A DNA stretch of 64,000 nucleotides, taken from Fictibacillus nanhaiensis (GTDB taxonomy: Bacteria > Bacillota > Bacilli > Bacillales > Fictibacillaceae). Position 1 is the stretch's first letter. The number at the start of each line of letters is the position of its first letter. The DNA lies in contig JAFHKR010000039.1 in NCBI GenBank assembly GCA_017052515.1, forward strand, positions 1,922,001 through 1,986,000, in the 5' to 3' direction. Positions 1-8,647 of this stretch are shown here, in pieces. The notes under the pieces were generated by a model that worked only from the letters and a program-made list of their open reading frames with translations, did not search any database and was not told the DNA's origin. The position numbers were made by a program, and so were the translations under genes.

Positions 1-102
1 GATGAAAACAAATTGGAAGGTACTTTCACTCGCTTACCAGAGCGTTCTGAACTTCCTGCTGAGATCACAGAACAACTTATCGTTGAATTCTACTCTCGTT
101 AA
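1..102 (+). CDS. rpsD: 30S ribosomal protein S4, C-terminal end (partial)
   Basis: Only the last 33 codons and the TAA stop are inside the window; the gene begins upstream of base 1. The residues read [18 protein letters not shown], then an ending in VEFYSR, which is the conserved C-terminus of ribosomal protein S4 in Bacillaceae. S4 is a primary 16S rRNA-binding protein that nucleates 30S assembly, and in B. subtilis it represses its own synthesis. A strong terminator follows 15 bases after the stop. Position next to tyrS matches the B. subtilis order. Confidence 0.95.
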   Translation, partial: DENKLEGTFTRLPERSELPAEITEQLIVEFYSR

Positions 103-116
103 TAAGAGTAAAGAAA

Positions 117-152
117 CCCCTAACACCTTTTTTAAAGGCGTTAGGGGTTTTC
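117..152 (+). terminator. rpsD terminator
   Basis: Inverted repeat AACCCCTAACACC / GGCGTTAGGGGTT with one mismatched pair, followed by TTTTCTT. It ends rpsD and lies just before the converging chemoreceptor gene, so it may serve both. Confidence 0.9.
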
Positions 153-158
153 TTATTC

Positions 159-1088
159 TTATAAAAGTTCCTTAAACTTACTTGACTGTGACTCTAATTG
201 TCGAGCAGATTTTTCAATTCCTAAAAATTCTTCCATCGCTTGTTCGATCAATTTCTTGTTATTCGTTATTCCTTCTTGTGATCGGTGAGTCACATCATTG
301 ATCTTGTTGATCTCGCCTGTAATTCCTGAAATATGTGCGTTCACTTCTTGAATAGAATCTTGAACGCGATTCGCCAATTTTCTAACTTCCACAGCTACAA
401 CATTAAATCCTCTTCCATGATCACCAGCCCGAGCCGCTTCTATAGCTGCGTTTAAAGCTAACAAATTGGTTTGTGCCGCAATCTCACGAATCGTTTTTAC
501 GATATCCTCAATAGAAGTAGCTTGTTTTTTCAGAGATTCTAATATCAATATGTTTTGTTGGGATTCTGAAACTAATTTTTCAGTTGATAGAGAGATCTCA
601 TTACTTTTCTTCAATCCTTCTTCCGCTCGTGTCAGTAATTCTAAGGACATATGTTGAAGATCAGAAGCAACCGTAATCGTATTATTTTCTCTATTCGTAA
701 TATCTGTAGCGATCTTAACCACAGCTGTGACTTTATGATTTTCGTCGAGGACAGGTGTATACGTGGCTTCTAGCCAAATAAGTCGCTTTGATTTTGTAAC
801 ACGTTGAATCTTCTCTTGAAAGGTTTTACCTTCTCTTAAACTTTTCCAAAAACGATCATATTCACCACTTCGCAAGAAATCTTCAGTGCAGAATTGTTTA
901 TGTATCAATAATGGCATCTCATCAACATGATACTCCATCGTATTAGCAAAGTTTTTGTTTGCCCATAGTACTTTTCCATGTGGATCAAATTCAATCATAG
1001 CTACAGAACGATCGATCGCCGAGAGTACAGCGCTTTCATTTAAAACTTGTGAACTCTTCGTAGAACTGGTATTGCTTAACGTTATCAT
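159..1088 (-). CDS. Soluble methyl-accepting chemotaxis protein with PAS sensor domain
   Basis: 309 residues without any membrane segment. A PAS domain covers about residues 22-130 (its sequence includes [14 protein letters not shown] and ends in the PAC-like [12 protein letters not shown]). The rest is a coiled-coil MCP signalling domain whose hairpin tip reads [20 protein letters not shown], the invariant CheA/CheW contact region. The coil is much shorter than in membrane MCPs, as in other short cytoplasmic receptors. It probably senses an internal ligand or redox state; flavin or heme binding cannot be judged by eye. ATG start with GATGGGGATG upstream. The upstream promoter looks SigA-like, unlike the SigD-type promoter of the other receptor at 28215. 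Confidence 0.9.
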   Translation of the reverse strand: MITLSNTSSTKSSQVLNESAVLSAIDRSVAMIEFDPHGKVLWANKNFANTMEYHVDEMPLLIHKQFCTEDFLRSGEYDRFWKSLREGKTFQEKIQRVTKSKRLIWLEATYTPVLDENHKVTAVVKIATDITNRENNTITVASDLQHMSLELLTRAEEGLKKSNEISLSTEKLVSESQQNILILESLKKQATSIEDIVKTIREIAAQTNLLALNAAIEAARAGDHGRGFNVVAVEVRKLANRVQDSIQEVNAHISGITGEINKINDVTHRSQEGITNNKKLIEQAMEEFLGIEKSARQLESQSSKFKELL

Positions 1089-1123
1089 TGTTGCATCCCC
1101 ATCTTTTAGTATTTATTTCTAAT

Positions 1124-1151
1124 ATTATACTACTAAGGAACTAATTACTAA
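1124..1151 (-). promoter_or_regulatory. Putative SigA promoter of the PAS chemoreceptor gene
   Basis: Reading the minus strand, TTAGTA (1151-1146), a 16-base spacer, and a perfect TATAAT (1129-1124), about 35 bases upstream of the ATG. No SigD-type TAAA...CCGATAA element is visible here. Confidence 0.5.
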
Positions 1152-1173
1152 TAGATTGTTCTACAAATATAAT

Positions 1174-1206
1174 AAAAAAATCCACACAGCATGCTGCATG
1201 GATTTT
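1174..1206 (-). terminator. Terminator of the aldo/keto reductase gene
   Basis: On the minus strand an imperfect hairpin centred on GCATGC (arms AAAATCCATGC and GTGTGGATTTT) is followed by a run of seven T. It lies 30 bases after the stop of the reductase gene. Confidence 0.75.
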
Positions 1207-1235
1207 GAGCTTATTTAGGAGTGAATAAGTATGAA

Positions 1236-2138
1236 TTAATCTACTTCTTTCCCCATACTTTCTTGTAAGATATAGAACCACTGCTCGCGCGTTAATGGTA
1301 AGTTTGCTGCGTTTACAGCCGCTTCAATACGGTTCATTTTTCCGCTTCCTACGATCGGCATGATCTGTGATGGGTGCTTTAACAGCCACGCATATGCGAC
1401 TTCATCTATGGAAGAAGCTTCTGTTTCACTAGCTACTCTTTCTAATGCTTTTTTCACGCGTACTGCTTTTTCATCGCTTCCTTTAAACAATCTTCCCCCA
1501 GCAAGCGGAGACCACGCCATTGGTTTTACTTTTTCTTTTTGAAGGTGATTGATCGTACCGTCAAAAAACGACTGTTCATGAAGAACAGATAACTCGATCT
1601 GATTCGTTACAAGCGGGCCATCATACTCACTCTGCAGCATTTCCATTTGTTTAGGTGTAAAGTTAGAAACTCCAAAATGCTTAACTTTCCCCTCTTTTCT
1701 TAAGATATGGAAAGCCTCTGCTGTTTCAGCCGGGTCCATAAAAGGATCTGGGCGATGAATCAACAAAACATCTACATAATCAGTATTCATTTTTTGCAAT
1801 GAATTTTCTGCAGAAGAGATGATATGTTCTTTACTCGTATCATAGGATTTTATCGTATGTTGAGGACGATTTTCAGATACGAGTTTAATGCCACACTTCG
1901 TCACGATTTGAATGTCTTCTCTTAGAGAAGGTTTGAGAGCTAGTGCTTGTCCAAAGAGTTCTTCACACATGTAGTTCCCATAAATATCAGCATGATCAAA
2001 CGTTGTAATTCCTGCTTCAATACATCGTTCCATAAGTGAAAGTAGCTCTTCAGGAGATAGATTCCATTCAGCTAAACGCCAATGACCGTGAACGATCTGT
2101 GAAAATTGAAGGTCTTCTGCTAGTTTAATTTTCTTCAA
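1236..2138 (-). CDS. Aldo/keto reductase, YdhF type
   Basis: About 300 residues of the NADPH-dependent (alpha/beta)8 aldo/keto reductase superfamily. Seen: N-terminal GHWRLAEWNLSPEE, the catalytic region TTFDHADIYGNY (Asp, Tyr), the catalytic Lys in VTKCGIKL, the histidine in DVLLIHRPDP, and the cofactor-binding end IVGSGKMNRIEAAV. The overall pattern is that of E. coli YdhF-like oxidoreductases; the substrate is unknown. The frame is open to a GTG at 2147, but that codon abuts the ribosome site AAAGGAA. A TTG at 2138 (start MKKIKLAEDL) has a normal 9-base spacing and is preferred. Monocistronic, with its own terminator. Confidence 0.85.
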   Translation of the reverse strand: MKKIKLAEDLQFSQIVHGHWRLAEWNLSPEELLSLMERCIEAGITTFDHADIYGNYMCEELFGQALALKPSLREDIQIVTKCGIKLVSENRPQHTIKSYDTSKEHIISSAENSLQKMNTDYVDVLLIHRPDPFMDPAETAEAFHILRKEGKVKHFGVSNFTPKQMEMLQSEYDGPLVTNQIELSVLHEQSFFDGTINHLQKEKVKPMAWSPLAGGRLFKGSDEKAVRVKKALERVASETEASSIDEVAYAWLLKHPSQIMPIVGSGKMNRIEAAVNAANLPLTREQWFYILQESMGKEVD

Positions 2139-2167
2139 AACAAACACTTCCTTTAATAAAGTTAGAG

Positions 2168-2198
2168 AGGAACCCTTCGTACAGGGTTCCTACTTTTT
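2168..2198. terminator. Hairpin between tyrS and the aldo/keto reductase gene
   Basis: Perfect 9-bp arms AGGAACCCT (2168-2176) and AGGGTTCCT (2183-2191). A run of seven T follows on the plus strand, whereas the minus strand, where tyrS ends, has only a poor T-run. It is probably the tyrS terminator, but its better orientation is plus. Confidence 0.6.
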
Positions 2199-3458
2199 TT
2201 AGTATCTGATCAACGTATACTTTTTCTTACCGCGTCGGATGATGACAAACTTGTTTTCAATGCGGTCGTTTTCACCAACCATATAAGCTGTATCTTGAAT
2301 CTTTTGGCCGTTGATTGATACAGCTCCATTCGTTACATCTTCTCTTGCCTGTCTTTTAGATGGAGAAATCTTCGCATCAACTAGTAAATCTACAATGTTT
2401 AAGTCCTCTGTATTTGAAGCCAGGAATGAAGGAACATCCTTAAATCCTTGTTCGATCTCAGCAGCCGTTAAGTCAGAAAGATTTCCACTGAATAGTGCTT
2501 CTGTGATCTTTACCGCTTGCTTGTAAGCTGCTTCTCCGTGAACAAGCGTCGTTACTTCTCGACCTAATGCTTTTTGAGCTTCACGTTTTTCTGGTGCTTC
2601 AGCTAATGATTTTTCCAAAACTTCGATTTCTTCTTTAGATAAGAACGTAAAGTATTTAAGCCAGTTGATGACATCTGCATCAGCTGCATTTACCCAGAAC
2701 TGATAGAACTCGTATGGGGTCGTTTTTTCTGCATCTAACCAGATCGTTCCTGATGCTGTTTTACCAAACTTTGTTCCATCCGCTTTTGTGATTAACGGAA
2801 TCGTTAGTCCGAATGCTTTCTCTTCTTCACCGGATCGACGAATCAATTCCATACCAGCCGTAATATTCCCCCACTGATCACTTCCACCTATTTGGAGTTT
2901 TACGTTTTCTTTTTGAAAAAGATTAAGAAAATCATACGATTGTAAGATCATGTATGAGAACTCAGTAAAAGAGATCCCCGCCTCCAAACGAGAGTCAACG
3001 GAATCTTTAGCAAGCATGTAATTAACTGAGAAATTCTTTCCAACGTCACGAAGAAATTCAATCATCGTAAGCTGACTTAACCACTCATAGTTATTCACAG
3101 TTTTAGCAGGGTTCGTTTCTCTTTCAAAATCAAGCAGTCTTGATAGCTGATTTTTAATCTTGTCTGTCCATTGAACAACAATCTCAGCTTCGTTCAATGT
3201 TCTTTCCGTTTGTCTACCACTTGGATCCCCGATCAAACCCGTTCCACCGCCAACTAGTGCAAACGGCTGGTGTCCCGCTTCTTGAAATCGTTTGAGTGTA
3301 AGAATCGGTAACAGGTTTCCAATGTGAAGGCTGTCTGCAGTTGGATCAAATCCGCAATAAAGCTTTACGATTCCTTTATCAAGTTCTTTTTGTAGTCCCT
3401 CTTGATCCGTTACTTGATTAAGAAGACCTCTAAATTCTAAATCTTGCAGAATATTCAT
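2199..3458 (-). CDS. tyrS: Tyrosyl-tRNA synthetase
   Basis: 419 residues, the normal size for the bacterial TyrRS-I family, which attaches tyrosine to tRNA-Tyr. Class I signatures are visible: the HIGH variant in TADSLHIGNLLPI (about residue 45) and the KMSKS-like loop KFGKT (about 230). GGSDQWGN is the conserved tyrosine-binding segment, and the C-terminal 70 residues form an S4-type RNA-binding domain (ISPSKRQAREDV). ATG start with GGAAGGAAAG upstream. It is preceded by a T-box leader, so expression should rise when tRNA-Tyr is uncharged. Confidence 0.98.
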   Translation of the reverse strand: MNILQDLEFRGLLNQVTDQEGLQKELDKGIVKLYCGFDPTADSLHIGNLLPILTLKRFQEAGHQPFALVGGGTGLIGDPSGRQTERTLNEAEIVVQWTDKIKNQLSRLLDFERETNPAKTVNNYEWLSQLTMIEFLRDVGKNFSVNYMLAKDSVDSRLEAGISFTEFSYMILQSYDFLNLFQKENVKLQIGGSDQWGNITAGMELIRRSGEEEKAFGLTIPLITKADGTKFGKTASGTIWLDAEKTTPYEFYQFWVNAADADVINWLKYFTFLSKEEIEVLEKSLAEAPEKREAQKALGREVTTLVHGEAAYKQAVKITEALFSGNLSDLTAAEIEQGFKDVPSFLASNTEDLNIVDLLVDAKISPSKRQAREDVTNGAVSINGQKIQDTAYMVGENDRIENKFVIIRRGKKKYTLIRY

Positions 3459-3500
3459 TTCGATCTTTCCTTCCGTAATTTGATGATGTTTAATGACAAT

Positions 3501-3758
3501 AAAAAAAGTCCCTCTCCAGTTGGAAAGGGACGTGATGACAATCTCGCGGTACCACCCTAATTAAAAGCCACAATAATGGCTTTTCACTTCATTTCGTAAC
3601 GGTTTTATCCGTTCTCTGCTACTTAACGTTCACAGAGACAGCTCCAGGAGGTAATTCACAGCATGCCTTTGCACTGGTTCGCATCAACCACCAGCTTTCT
3701 GAAACAGGGAGACACCTGCTACTCATTCCTATCTTCGCTTTCAACATATAATAATCTT
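3501..3758 (-). promoter_or_regulatory. T-box riboswitch leader of tyrS
   Basis: On the minus strand the T-box core AGGGTGGTACCGCG occupies 3558-3545. It is followed by an intrinsic terminator at 3531-3501 (arms GTCCCTTTCC / GGAGAGGGAC, then seven T). Upstream is a long stem I region with the AGTA-type motif GAATGAGTAGCAGG. A UAC triplet at 3653-3651, inside GAATTACCTCC, is well placed as the tyrosine specifier codon. Uncharged tRNA-Tyr should favour the antiterminator. An open frame over this leader (3619-3849, minus) is not a gene. Confidence 0.92.
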
Positions 3759-3764
3759 CATTTA

Positions 3765-3794
3765 TTTTTACCACACAGATGAATTTCATGTCAA
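3765..3794 (-). promoter_or_regulatory. tyrS promoter
   Basis: Perfect -35 TTGACA (3794-3789), 18-base spacer, then TAAAAA (3770-3765) preceded by TGG, an extended -10. It lies immediately upstream of the T-box leader and diverges from the PBP promoter. Confidence 0.6.
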
Positions 3795-3836
3795 TCTTCA
3801 TCTCCAAAAACGGTGTTCTATCATAAATCGACCTTA

Positions 3837-3845
3837 TGTTATAAT
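3837..3845 (+). promoter_or_regulatory. Extended -10 promoter of the penicillin-binding protein gene
   Basis: TGTTATAAT: a perfect TATAAT at 3840-3845 with the TGn extension, 23 bases before the ATG. No convincing -35 box is seen, as is usual for extended -10 promoters. Confidence 0.6.
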
Positions 3846-3868
3846 ACACGAGGGGGAGGGATTACCAA

Positions 3869-6745
3869 ATGATGTCTCGTTTTGATGAATTGAAGCAAAA
3901 CTGGGAGAAATTTGTCCACTTATTGAAGGAAAAAGGAATTATTCGAACAGCACGAATTACATATAACGTCACATGGAACATGTTCTTGATCGTAACTGTA
4001 CTACTTATCCTAGGTGGGGTTTTCGCTGCAGGTGTTGGAGCTGGTTTCTTCGCTTCACTCGTAAAAGACGAACCTGTACGAGCACACACTTCTATGAAAG
4101 AAGATATTTATAATTATGAAGAAACGAGTACCGCCTATTTCGCTAACAAAACGTATCTAGGAAAGCTTCAATCTGATCTTGATAGACAAGAGATTAGTTT
4201 AAAAGAAGTTTCTCCTTATGTATTAAAAGCCGTTATATCAACAGAAGATCAATATTTTTATGAACATGATGGTGTTGTGCCAAAAGCCATATTCCGCGCC
4301 ATGTTCCAAGAGTTTTCTGGTGCTTCTGTTGTTACAGGTGGTAGTACACTAACTCAACAGCTTATTAAAAATCAAATACTAACGAATGAAGTGTCTTTTG
4401 ATCGAAAAGCAAAAGAAATTTTACTAGCGATGAGACTTGAGAAAGTACTCAAGAAGGATGAGATTCTAGAAGCTTACTTAAACATCGTACCTTACGGAAG
4501 AAACTCATCCGGTCGAAATGTCGCCGGCATACAAGCCGCTGCAGAAGGGGTTTTTGGAGTCCCTGCATCTAAGCTTAATCTTGCTCAATCTGCTTACCTA
4601 TCTGGCCTTCCAAAGAACCCTTTCGTTTATACCCCTTTTAACAAAGGTGGAGAACAAAAGGAAGACATGACAGCAGGAATTAAGCGTATGCAAACTGTTC
4701 TTAGCCGGATGTTATCTGCTGGGTCCATAACACAAGCTGAATATGATGAAGCTATGAAATATGATATTAAGAAGAATCTTACAACGAAAAAGCAGTCTTC
4801 TTTTGAAAGATATCCGTACTTAACAGTCGAAATTCAAAGACGCACAGTAGAATTGCTTACAAAGCTGAACGCTGAAAAAGATGGAAAGAAACTAAGTGAT
4901 TTAAGTGCTGAGGAATTAAAAGAGTATGAGGATAATGCACGTACTCAAGTTAGACAAAAGGGCATTAAGATTTTTACCACCATAGATCAAAAGATATACG
5001 ATGATATGCAACAGGTAGTGAAGAATGATAATTTATTCGGACCTGCTAACCAATACGTGTATAACAGCAGAGGACAAAGAATCAAACTTGATAAGCCAGA
5101 ACCTGAAGAAGTTGGTGCAACGCTAATAGAAAATAAGACAGGAAAAATTATCAGTTTTGTTGGTGGACGTGATTTTAACCGCGAACAAACCAACCATGCG
5201 ATGAGAGCGCCTCGTCAAAACGGATCAACAATGAAACCCTTACTTGCTTATTCCTACGCATTGGAAACTGGTAAAGTTCAACCAGGCTCAATCGTTCCTG
5301 ATACACCGATCGCATTAGGAACATGGAAGCCAAATAACTATGATATGGATTTTGATGGTCTCGTTTCAGTTCGACACTCTTTGAAAAAATCAAGGAACAT
5401 ACCAGCTATTAAATCTTATCAGCGTGTTGATCATATGAAGGCTACCGAGAAACTGATGCAGATGGGTGTAACGAGCCTTACGCAAGGTGATCGTACACAA
5501 CCATCTATGGCACTAGGAGCATTGGGAGTCGGAATTACTGTTGAAGAAAACGTCAATGCTTTCTCTACCTTCGCAAACGGAGGAAACTTTGTTGATGCCT
5601 ATATGATTGAGCGCATTGAGTCTAATGATGGTGAAGTCATCTACCAACATAAGAGTGAAGCAAAACCCGTTTACAGTCCTCAAACATCCTATCTGTTAAT
5701 TGATATGATGAGAGATGTTCTGTCTTCTGGAACGGCTTCAGGTGTTCCTCGCAAACTAGCTTTCCAATCGGATTGGGCTGGTAAGACAGGTACAACAAAT
5801 GGTGATAAAGACTCTTGGTTTGTTGCATCAAATCCTAACGTAACGTTCGGTGTTTGGATCGGTTATGATACCCCAGCTGACCTAGCAGGCAACACTGGAC
5901 AAAGAAATCAAACGATTTGGGCACAACTTATAAATGCTGCATACAAAAATTCACCACAACTTGTGGATCCCGACAAGCAATTCGCAATGCCTTCAGGAAT
6001 CGTGCGTCGTGAGATCTGTGGAATTTCTGGCAAGCTGCCTTCTGATCTATGCCGAAGTGCTGGACTTGTTACGACAGATTTATTTAACGCTAAGTTTACG
6101 CCTAACGAAGTAGACGATACACTAACCAAAGGTCGGTATGTGCTTGTAGGAGATGCGAAGTATAAAGCACTTCCTTCAACACCACAAGAGTTCACGAAAG
6201 ATGGTGTATTGATCAAGGAAGAGTTCTTGCGTGAACTTGGATTAGAAGCACTCAACAAATTAACGAACACAACGAATCTATTGAACAACATTGTTCCGGA
6301 AAAAGAATTAAAAGAGAACGGCAAAGTTCCTTCTCCAGTTGCAGGCGCAAAAATGTCAGATGGCTTACTCTCATGGGCATCTCATGGAGAGAATGATGTA
6401 ATTGGTTACCGCATCTATCACTCTTCAGATGGCACATCATTTAAGAAGATCGGCTCTGTGACTGCGGATAAAACTTCAGCCAAAGTACCTGCTGGAGTCG
6501 TTTATGTGACTGCAGTGGATATTGCAGGTAAGGAATCTCCTGCACAAACAAAAGTTCAAGTTGGTGAAAAGAAACCGCCAGCTGAACCACCTACTCCACC
6601 AACAGATGGAAATGGAGATGGAGGTAAGCCTGACAAACCACAAGATCCACCACCGCCACCAACTGAACCTTCTGATCCTGGCACAGGCGATCCGCCTCCA
6701 GCAACAACACAAAACAAGAATAAGAAAAAACCCTCGAATGGATAA
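3869..6745 (+). CDS. Class A penicillin-binding protein (PBP1A family)
   Basis: 958 residues, a bifunctional murein synthase: it polymerises lipid II and cross-links glycan strands outside the membrane. A membrane anchor covers about residues 37-64. A GT51 glycosyltransferase domain follows, with the catalytic Glu in ISTEDQYFYEHDG (about 124) and GGSTLTQQLIKN. The transpeptidase has the nucleophile Ser in GSTMKP (about 453), SRN (about 507) and KTGTT (about 638). Residues about 820-905 resemble a fibronectin type III module, and the end is a Pro/Gly/Asp-rich tail. Start ATG at 3869 is 9 bases after GGGAGG. The last codons lie in the terminator stem. Monocistronic; in B. subtilis, as I recall, this position is not occupied by a PBP. 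Confidence 0.95.
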   Translation: MMSRFDELKQNWEKFVHLLKEKGIIRTARITYNVTWNMFLIVTVLLILGGVFAAGVGAGFFASLVKDEPVRAHTSMKEDIYNYEETSTAYFANKTYLGKLQSDLDRQEISLKEVSPYVLKAVISTEDQYFYEHDGVVPKAIFRAMFQEFSGASVVTGGSTLTQQLIKNQILTNEVSFDRKAKEILLAMRLEKVLKKDEILEAYLNIVPYGRNSSGRNVAGIQAAAEGVFGVPASKLNLAQSAYLSGLPKNPFVYTPFNKGGEQKEDMTAGIKRMQTVLSRMLSAGSITQAEYDEAMKYDIKKNLTTKKQSSFERYPYLTVEIQRRTVELLTKLNAEKDGKKLSDLSAEELKEYEDNARTQVRQKGIKIFTTIDQKIYDDMQQVVKNDNLFGPANQYVYNSRGQRIKLDKPEPEEVGATLIENKTGKIISFVGGRDFNREQTNHAMRAPRQNGSTMKPLLAYSYALETGKVQPGSIVPDTPIALGTWKPNNYDMDFDGLVSVRHSLKKSRNIPAIKSYQRVDHMKATEKLMQMGVTSLTQGDRTQPSMALGALGVGITVEENVNAFSTFANGGNFVDAYMIERIESNDGEVIYQHKSEAKPVYSPQTSYLLIDMMRDVLSSGTASGVPRKLAFQSDWAGKTGTTNGDKDSWFVASNPNVTFGVWIGYDTPADLAGNTGQRNQTIWAQLINAAYKNSPQLVDPDKQFAMPSGIVRREICGISGKLPSDLCRSAGLVTTDLFNAKFTPNEVDDTLTKGRYVLVGDAKYKALPSTPQEFTKDGVLIKEEFLRELGLEALNKLTNTTNLLNNIVPEKELKENGKVPSPVAGAKMSDGLLSWASHGENDVIGYRIYHSSDGTSFKKIGSVTADKTSAKVPAGVVYVTAVDIAGKESPAQTKVQVGEKKPPAEPPTPPTDGNGDGGKPDKPQDPPPPPTEPSDPGTGDPPPATTQNKNKKKPSNG

Positions 6746-6758
6746 TTCGAGGGTTTTT
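6726..6758 (+). terminator. Bidirectional terminator between PBP and acsA, overlapping the PBP stop
   Basis: Perfect 13-bp arms AAAAACCCTCGAA (6726-6738) and TTCGAGGGTTTTT (6746-6758). The left arm encodes the last residues of the PBP and the TAA lies in the loop. A-rich left and T-rich right flanks allow termination in both directions. Confidence 0.9.
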
Positions 6759-6771
6759 CATCGTGTTTACA

Positions 6772-8487
6772 TTAGTCTTCCATCGTAGAGAGATCACCCG
6801 TTGGTAGATCAAGTTCCCAAGCTTTAAGTACACGACGCATAATCTTACCGCTTCTTGTCTTTGGAAGCTTATCACGGAACTCAATTTCACGCGGTGCTGC
6901 ATGCGCAGCAAGTCCTGCTTTTACAAAACCACGGATTTCCTCGATCAGTTCATCGCTCGCTTCATAACCAGAGCGAAGGGCGATGAATGCTTTAATAATC
7001 TCGCCTCGAACAGGATCAGGTTTTCCTATTACACCTGCTTCTGCAACAGCTGGGTGTTCGACGAGCTTACTTTCCACTTCAAACGGCCCTACTCGTTCGC
7101 CTGAGGTCATGATCACATCATCAATTCTACCTTGGAACCAGAAATACCCATCTTCATCCATATAAGCAGAATCTCCGGAAACATACCAGCCACCTGGCGT
7201 AAAATAAGAATCATATTTTTCAGGATTGTTCCAGATTGCACGCATCATGGACGGCCAGCCTTTTTTGATGGCAAGGTTGCCCATTCGATACGGAGGTAGG
7301 ATGTTATCTTGGTCGTCAATGATCGCTGCTTCTACTCCTGGAAACGGTTTACCCATTGAACCAGGTTTGATCTCCATCGCTGGGTAGTTACTGATCAGCT
7401 GGCCACCTGTTTCCGTCATCCACCAGTTGTCATGTATGCGTAAGTTAAACACCTTCATTCCCCATCTCACAACCTCAGGGTTAAGAGGTTCACCTACACT
7501 TAATATATGACGGAGTGAGGACATATCAAATTTCTTTACTACTTCGTCTCCAGCACCCATCAACATACGAAAAGCAGTTGGAGCACTGTACCAAACCGTT
7601 ACACCATAGTTTTCAATCGTTCCATACCAATCTTCAGGTGAGAAACGTCCACCACGAATCACACTTGATGCGCCGTTCAACCATGGACCGAATATGCCAT
7701 AAGAAGTTCCAGTTACCCAACCAGGATCGGCCGTGCACCAGTATACATCGTCTTCTTTTAGATCGAGTACCCATTTTGAAGTCTGGAAATGCTGAAGCAT
7801 CGCATTATGAACATGAAGGACACCTTTTGGTTTACCGGTCGATCCAGATGTGTAGTGTAGGATTAATCCGTCTTCACGATCTACCCATTCAATATCTAGA
7901 TCTTTTGATGCATTATTCATACGATCGAAATAATTTACATACGGTCCCTCTTCTTTAACATCTTCTCCAACCAAAATAACATTCTTCAATTTCGGCAGTT
8001 GATCGACTGGGACACGCTCTAAGAGTGCTGGCGTAGTAACAAGCACTTTTGCCTCACTATCTTCAAGTCTGTCTCTTACTGCTCCCTCCATGAATGCTTC
8101 AAACAGCGGACCAACAATTGCTCCAAGTTTGATTGCACCAAGAAACGTAAAGTAAAGTTCAGGGGAACGCGGCATAAAGATGAAGACACGATCTCCTTTT
8201 TCAACACCAATTTGGCGTAACATATTACCTGCTTTGTTAGACATCTCTTTCATGTCTTTAAACGTATACTTCTCATCTCTGTTTTGATCTGAGAAATAAA
8301 GAGCTACCTTGTTTTTTCGATGGGATGCTGCATGACGGTCTATAGCTTCATATGCCATATTGACTCGTCCTGTCTTGTGCCAGGAGAATTCTTTTTCAAT
8401 GTCTTTCCAATCAAATGCTCCGTATGTAGCCTCATAATCTTGTAGATTAAAATCACCTTTTATAATCGGAAGCGCTTCCAGTTTCAT
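6772..8487 (-). CDS. acsA: Acetyl-CoA synthetase (AMP-forming)
   Basis: 571 residues, the size of B. subtilis AcsA. It converts acetate, ATP and CoA to acetyl-CoA through an acetyl-AMP intermediate. Motifs: P-loop YTSGSTGKPKG (about residue 212), WWMTETGG, YVSGDSAYMDEDG, and the C-terminal PKTRSGKIMRR whose Lys (about 549) is the residue acetylated by AcuA in this family. ATG start after AAGGGAGAT. It diverges from acuABC, which encode its acetylase and deacetylase, and shares with them an intergenic region holding a cre-like site. This suggests CcpA control and post-translational silencing when carbon is plentiful. Confidence 0.97.
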   Translation of the reverse strand: MKLEALPIIKGDFNLQDYEATYGAFDWKDIEKEFSWHKTGRVNMAYEAIDRHAASHRKNKVALYFSDQNRDEKYTFKDMKEMSNKAGNMLRQIGVEKGDRVFIFMPRSPELYFTFLGAIKLGAIVGPLFEAFMEGAVRDRLEDSEAKVLVTTPALLERVPVDQLPKLKNVILVGEDVKEEGPYVNYFDRMNNASKDLDIEWVDREDGLILHYTSGSTGKPKGVLHVHNAMLQHFQTSKWVLDLKEDDVYWCTADPGWVTGTSYGIFGPWLNGASSVIRGGRFSPEDWYGTIENYGVTVWYSAPTAFRMLMGAGDEVVKKFDMSSLRHILSVGEPLNPEVVRWGMKVFNLRIHDNWWMTETGGQLISNYPAMEIKPGSMGKPFPGVEAAIIDDQDNILPPYRMGNLAIKKGWPSMMRAIWNNPEKYDSYFTPGGWYVSGDSAYMDEDGYFWFQGRIDDVIMTSGERVGPFEVESKLVEHPAVAEAGVIGKPDPVRGEIIKAFIALRSGYEASDELIEEIRGFVKAGLAAHAAPREIEFRDKLPKTRSGKIMRRVLKAWELDLPTGDLSTMED

Positions 8488-8522
8488 TGCTAAATCTCCC
8501 TTCCCTTATGAATATCTCTTTA

Positions 8523-8531
8523 ATTATATCA
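8523..8531 (-). promoter_or_regulatory. acsA extended -10 promoter
   Basis: On the minus strand TGATATAAT, a perfect extended -10, lies 36 bases before the acsA start. A weak TTAAAA-like -35 is 16 bases upstream. Confidence 0.6.
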
Positions 8532-8579
8532 TATTATCTAAATTTTTTAACTTATTAGAACTATCTATAAAAACGGTCA

Positions 8580-8593
8580 TGTAAACCCTTACA
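8580..8593. promoter_or_regulatory. cre-like site (putative CcpA operator)
   Basis: TGTAAACCCTTACA matches the cre consensus TGWAANCGNTNWCA at every fixed position except the central G, and has symmetric TGTAA/TTACA ends. It overlaps the -35 region of acuA and lies about 50 bases upstream of the acsA -10. acsA and acuABC are CcpA-regulated in B. subtilis. The central mismatch lowers certainty. Confidence 0.5.
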
Positions 8594-8615
8594 ACAACCT
8601 TTAATGATGTATAAT
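8588..8615 (+). promoter_or_regulatory. acuA promoter
   Basis: Perfect TATAAT at 8610-8615 with CTTACA (8588-8593) 16 bases upstream, inside the cre-like site. A CcpA dimer bound there would block RNA polymerase. Confidence 0.5.
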
Positions 8616-8647
8616 AGAAGTTGGAAACCAACCTAGGTGGTGTAAAA

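Noticed and set aside
3619-3849. 76-residue minus-strand open frame upstream of tyrS
   Set aside because: It covers the T-box leader and the tyrS promoter; no ribosome site and no protein-like composition.
5908-6324. 138-residue minus-strand frame inside the PBP gene
   Set aside because: Antisense shadow of a well-supported coding sequence; composition not protein-like and no ribosome site.
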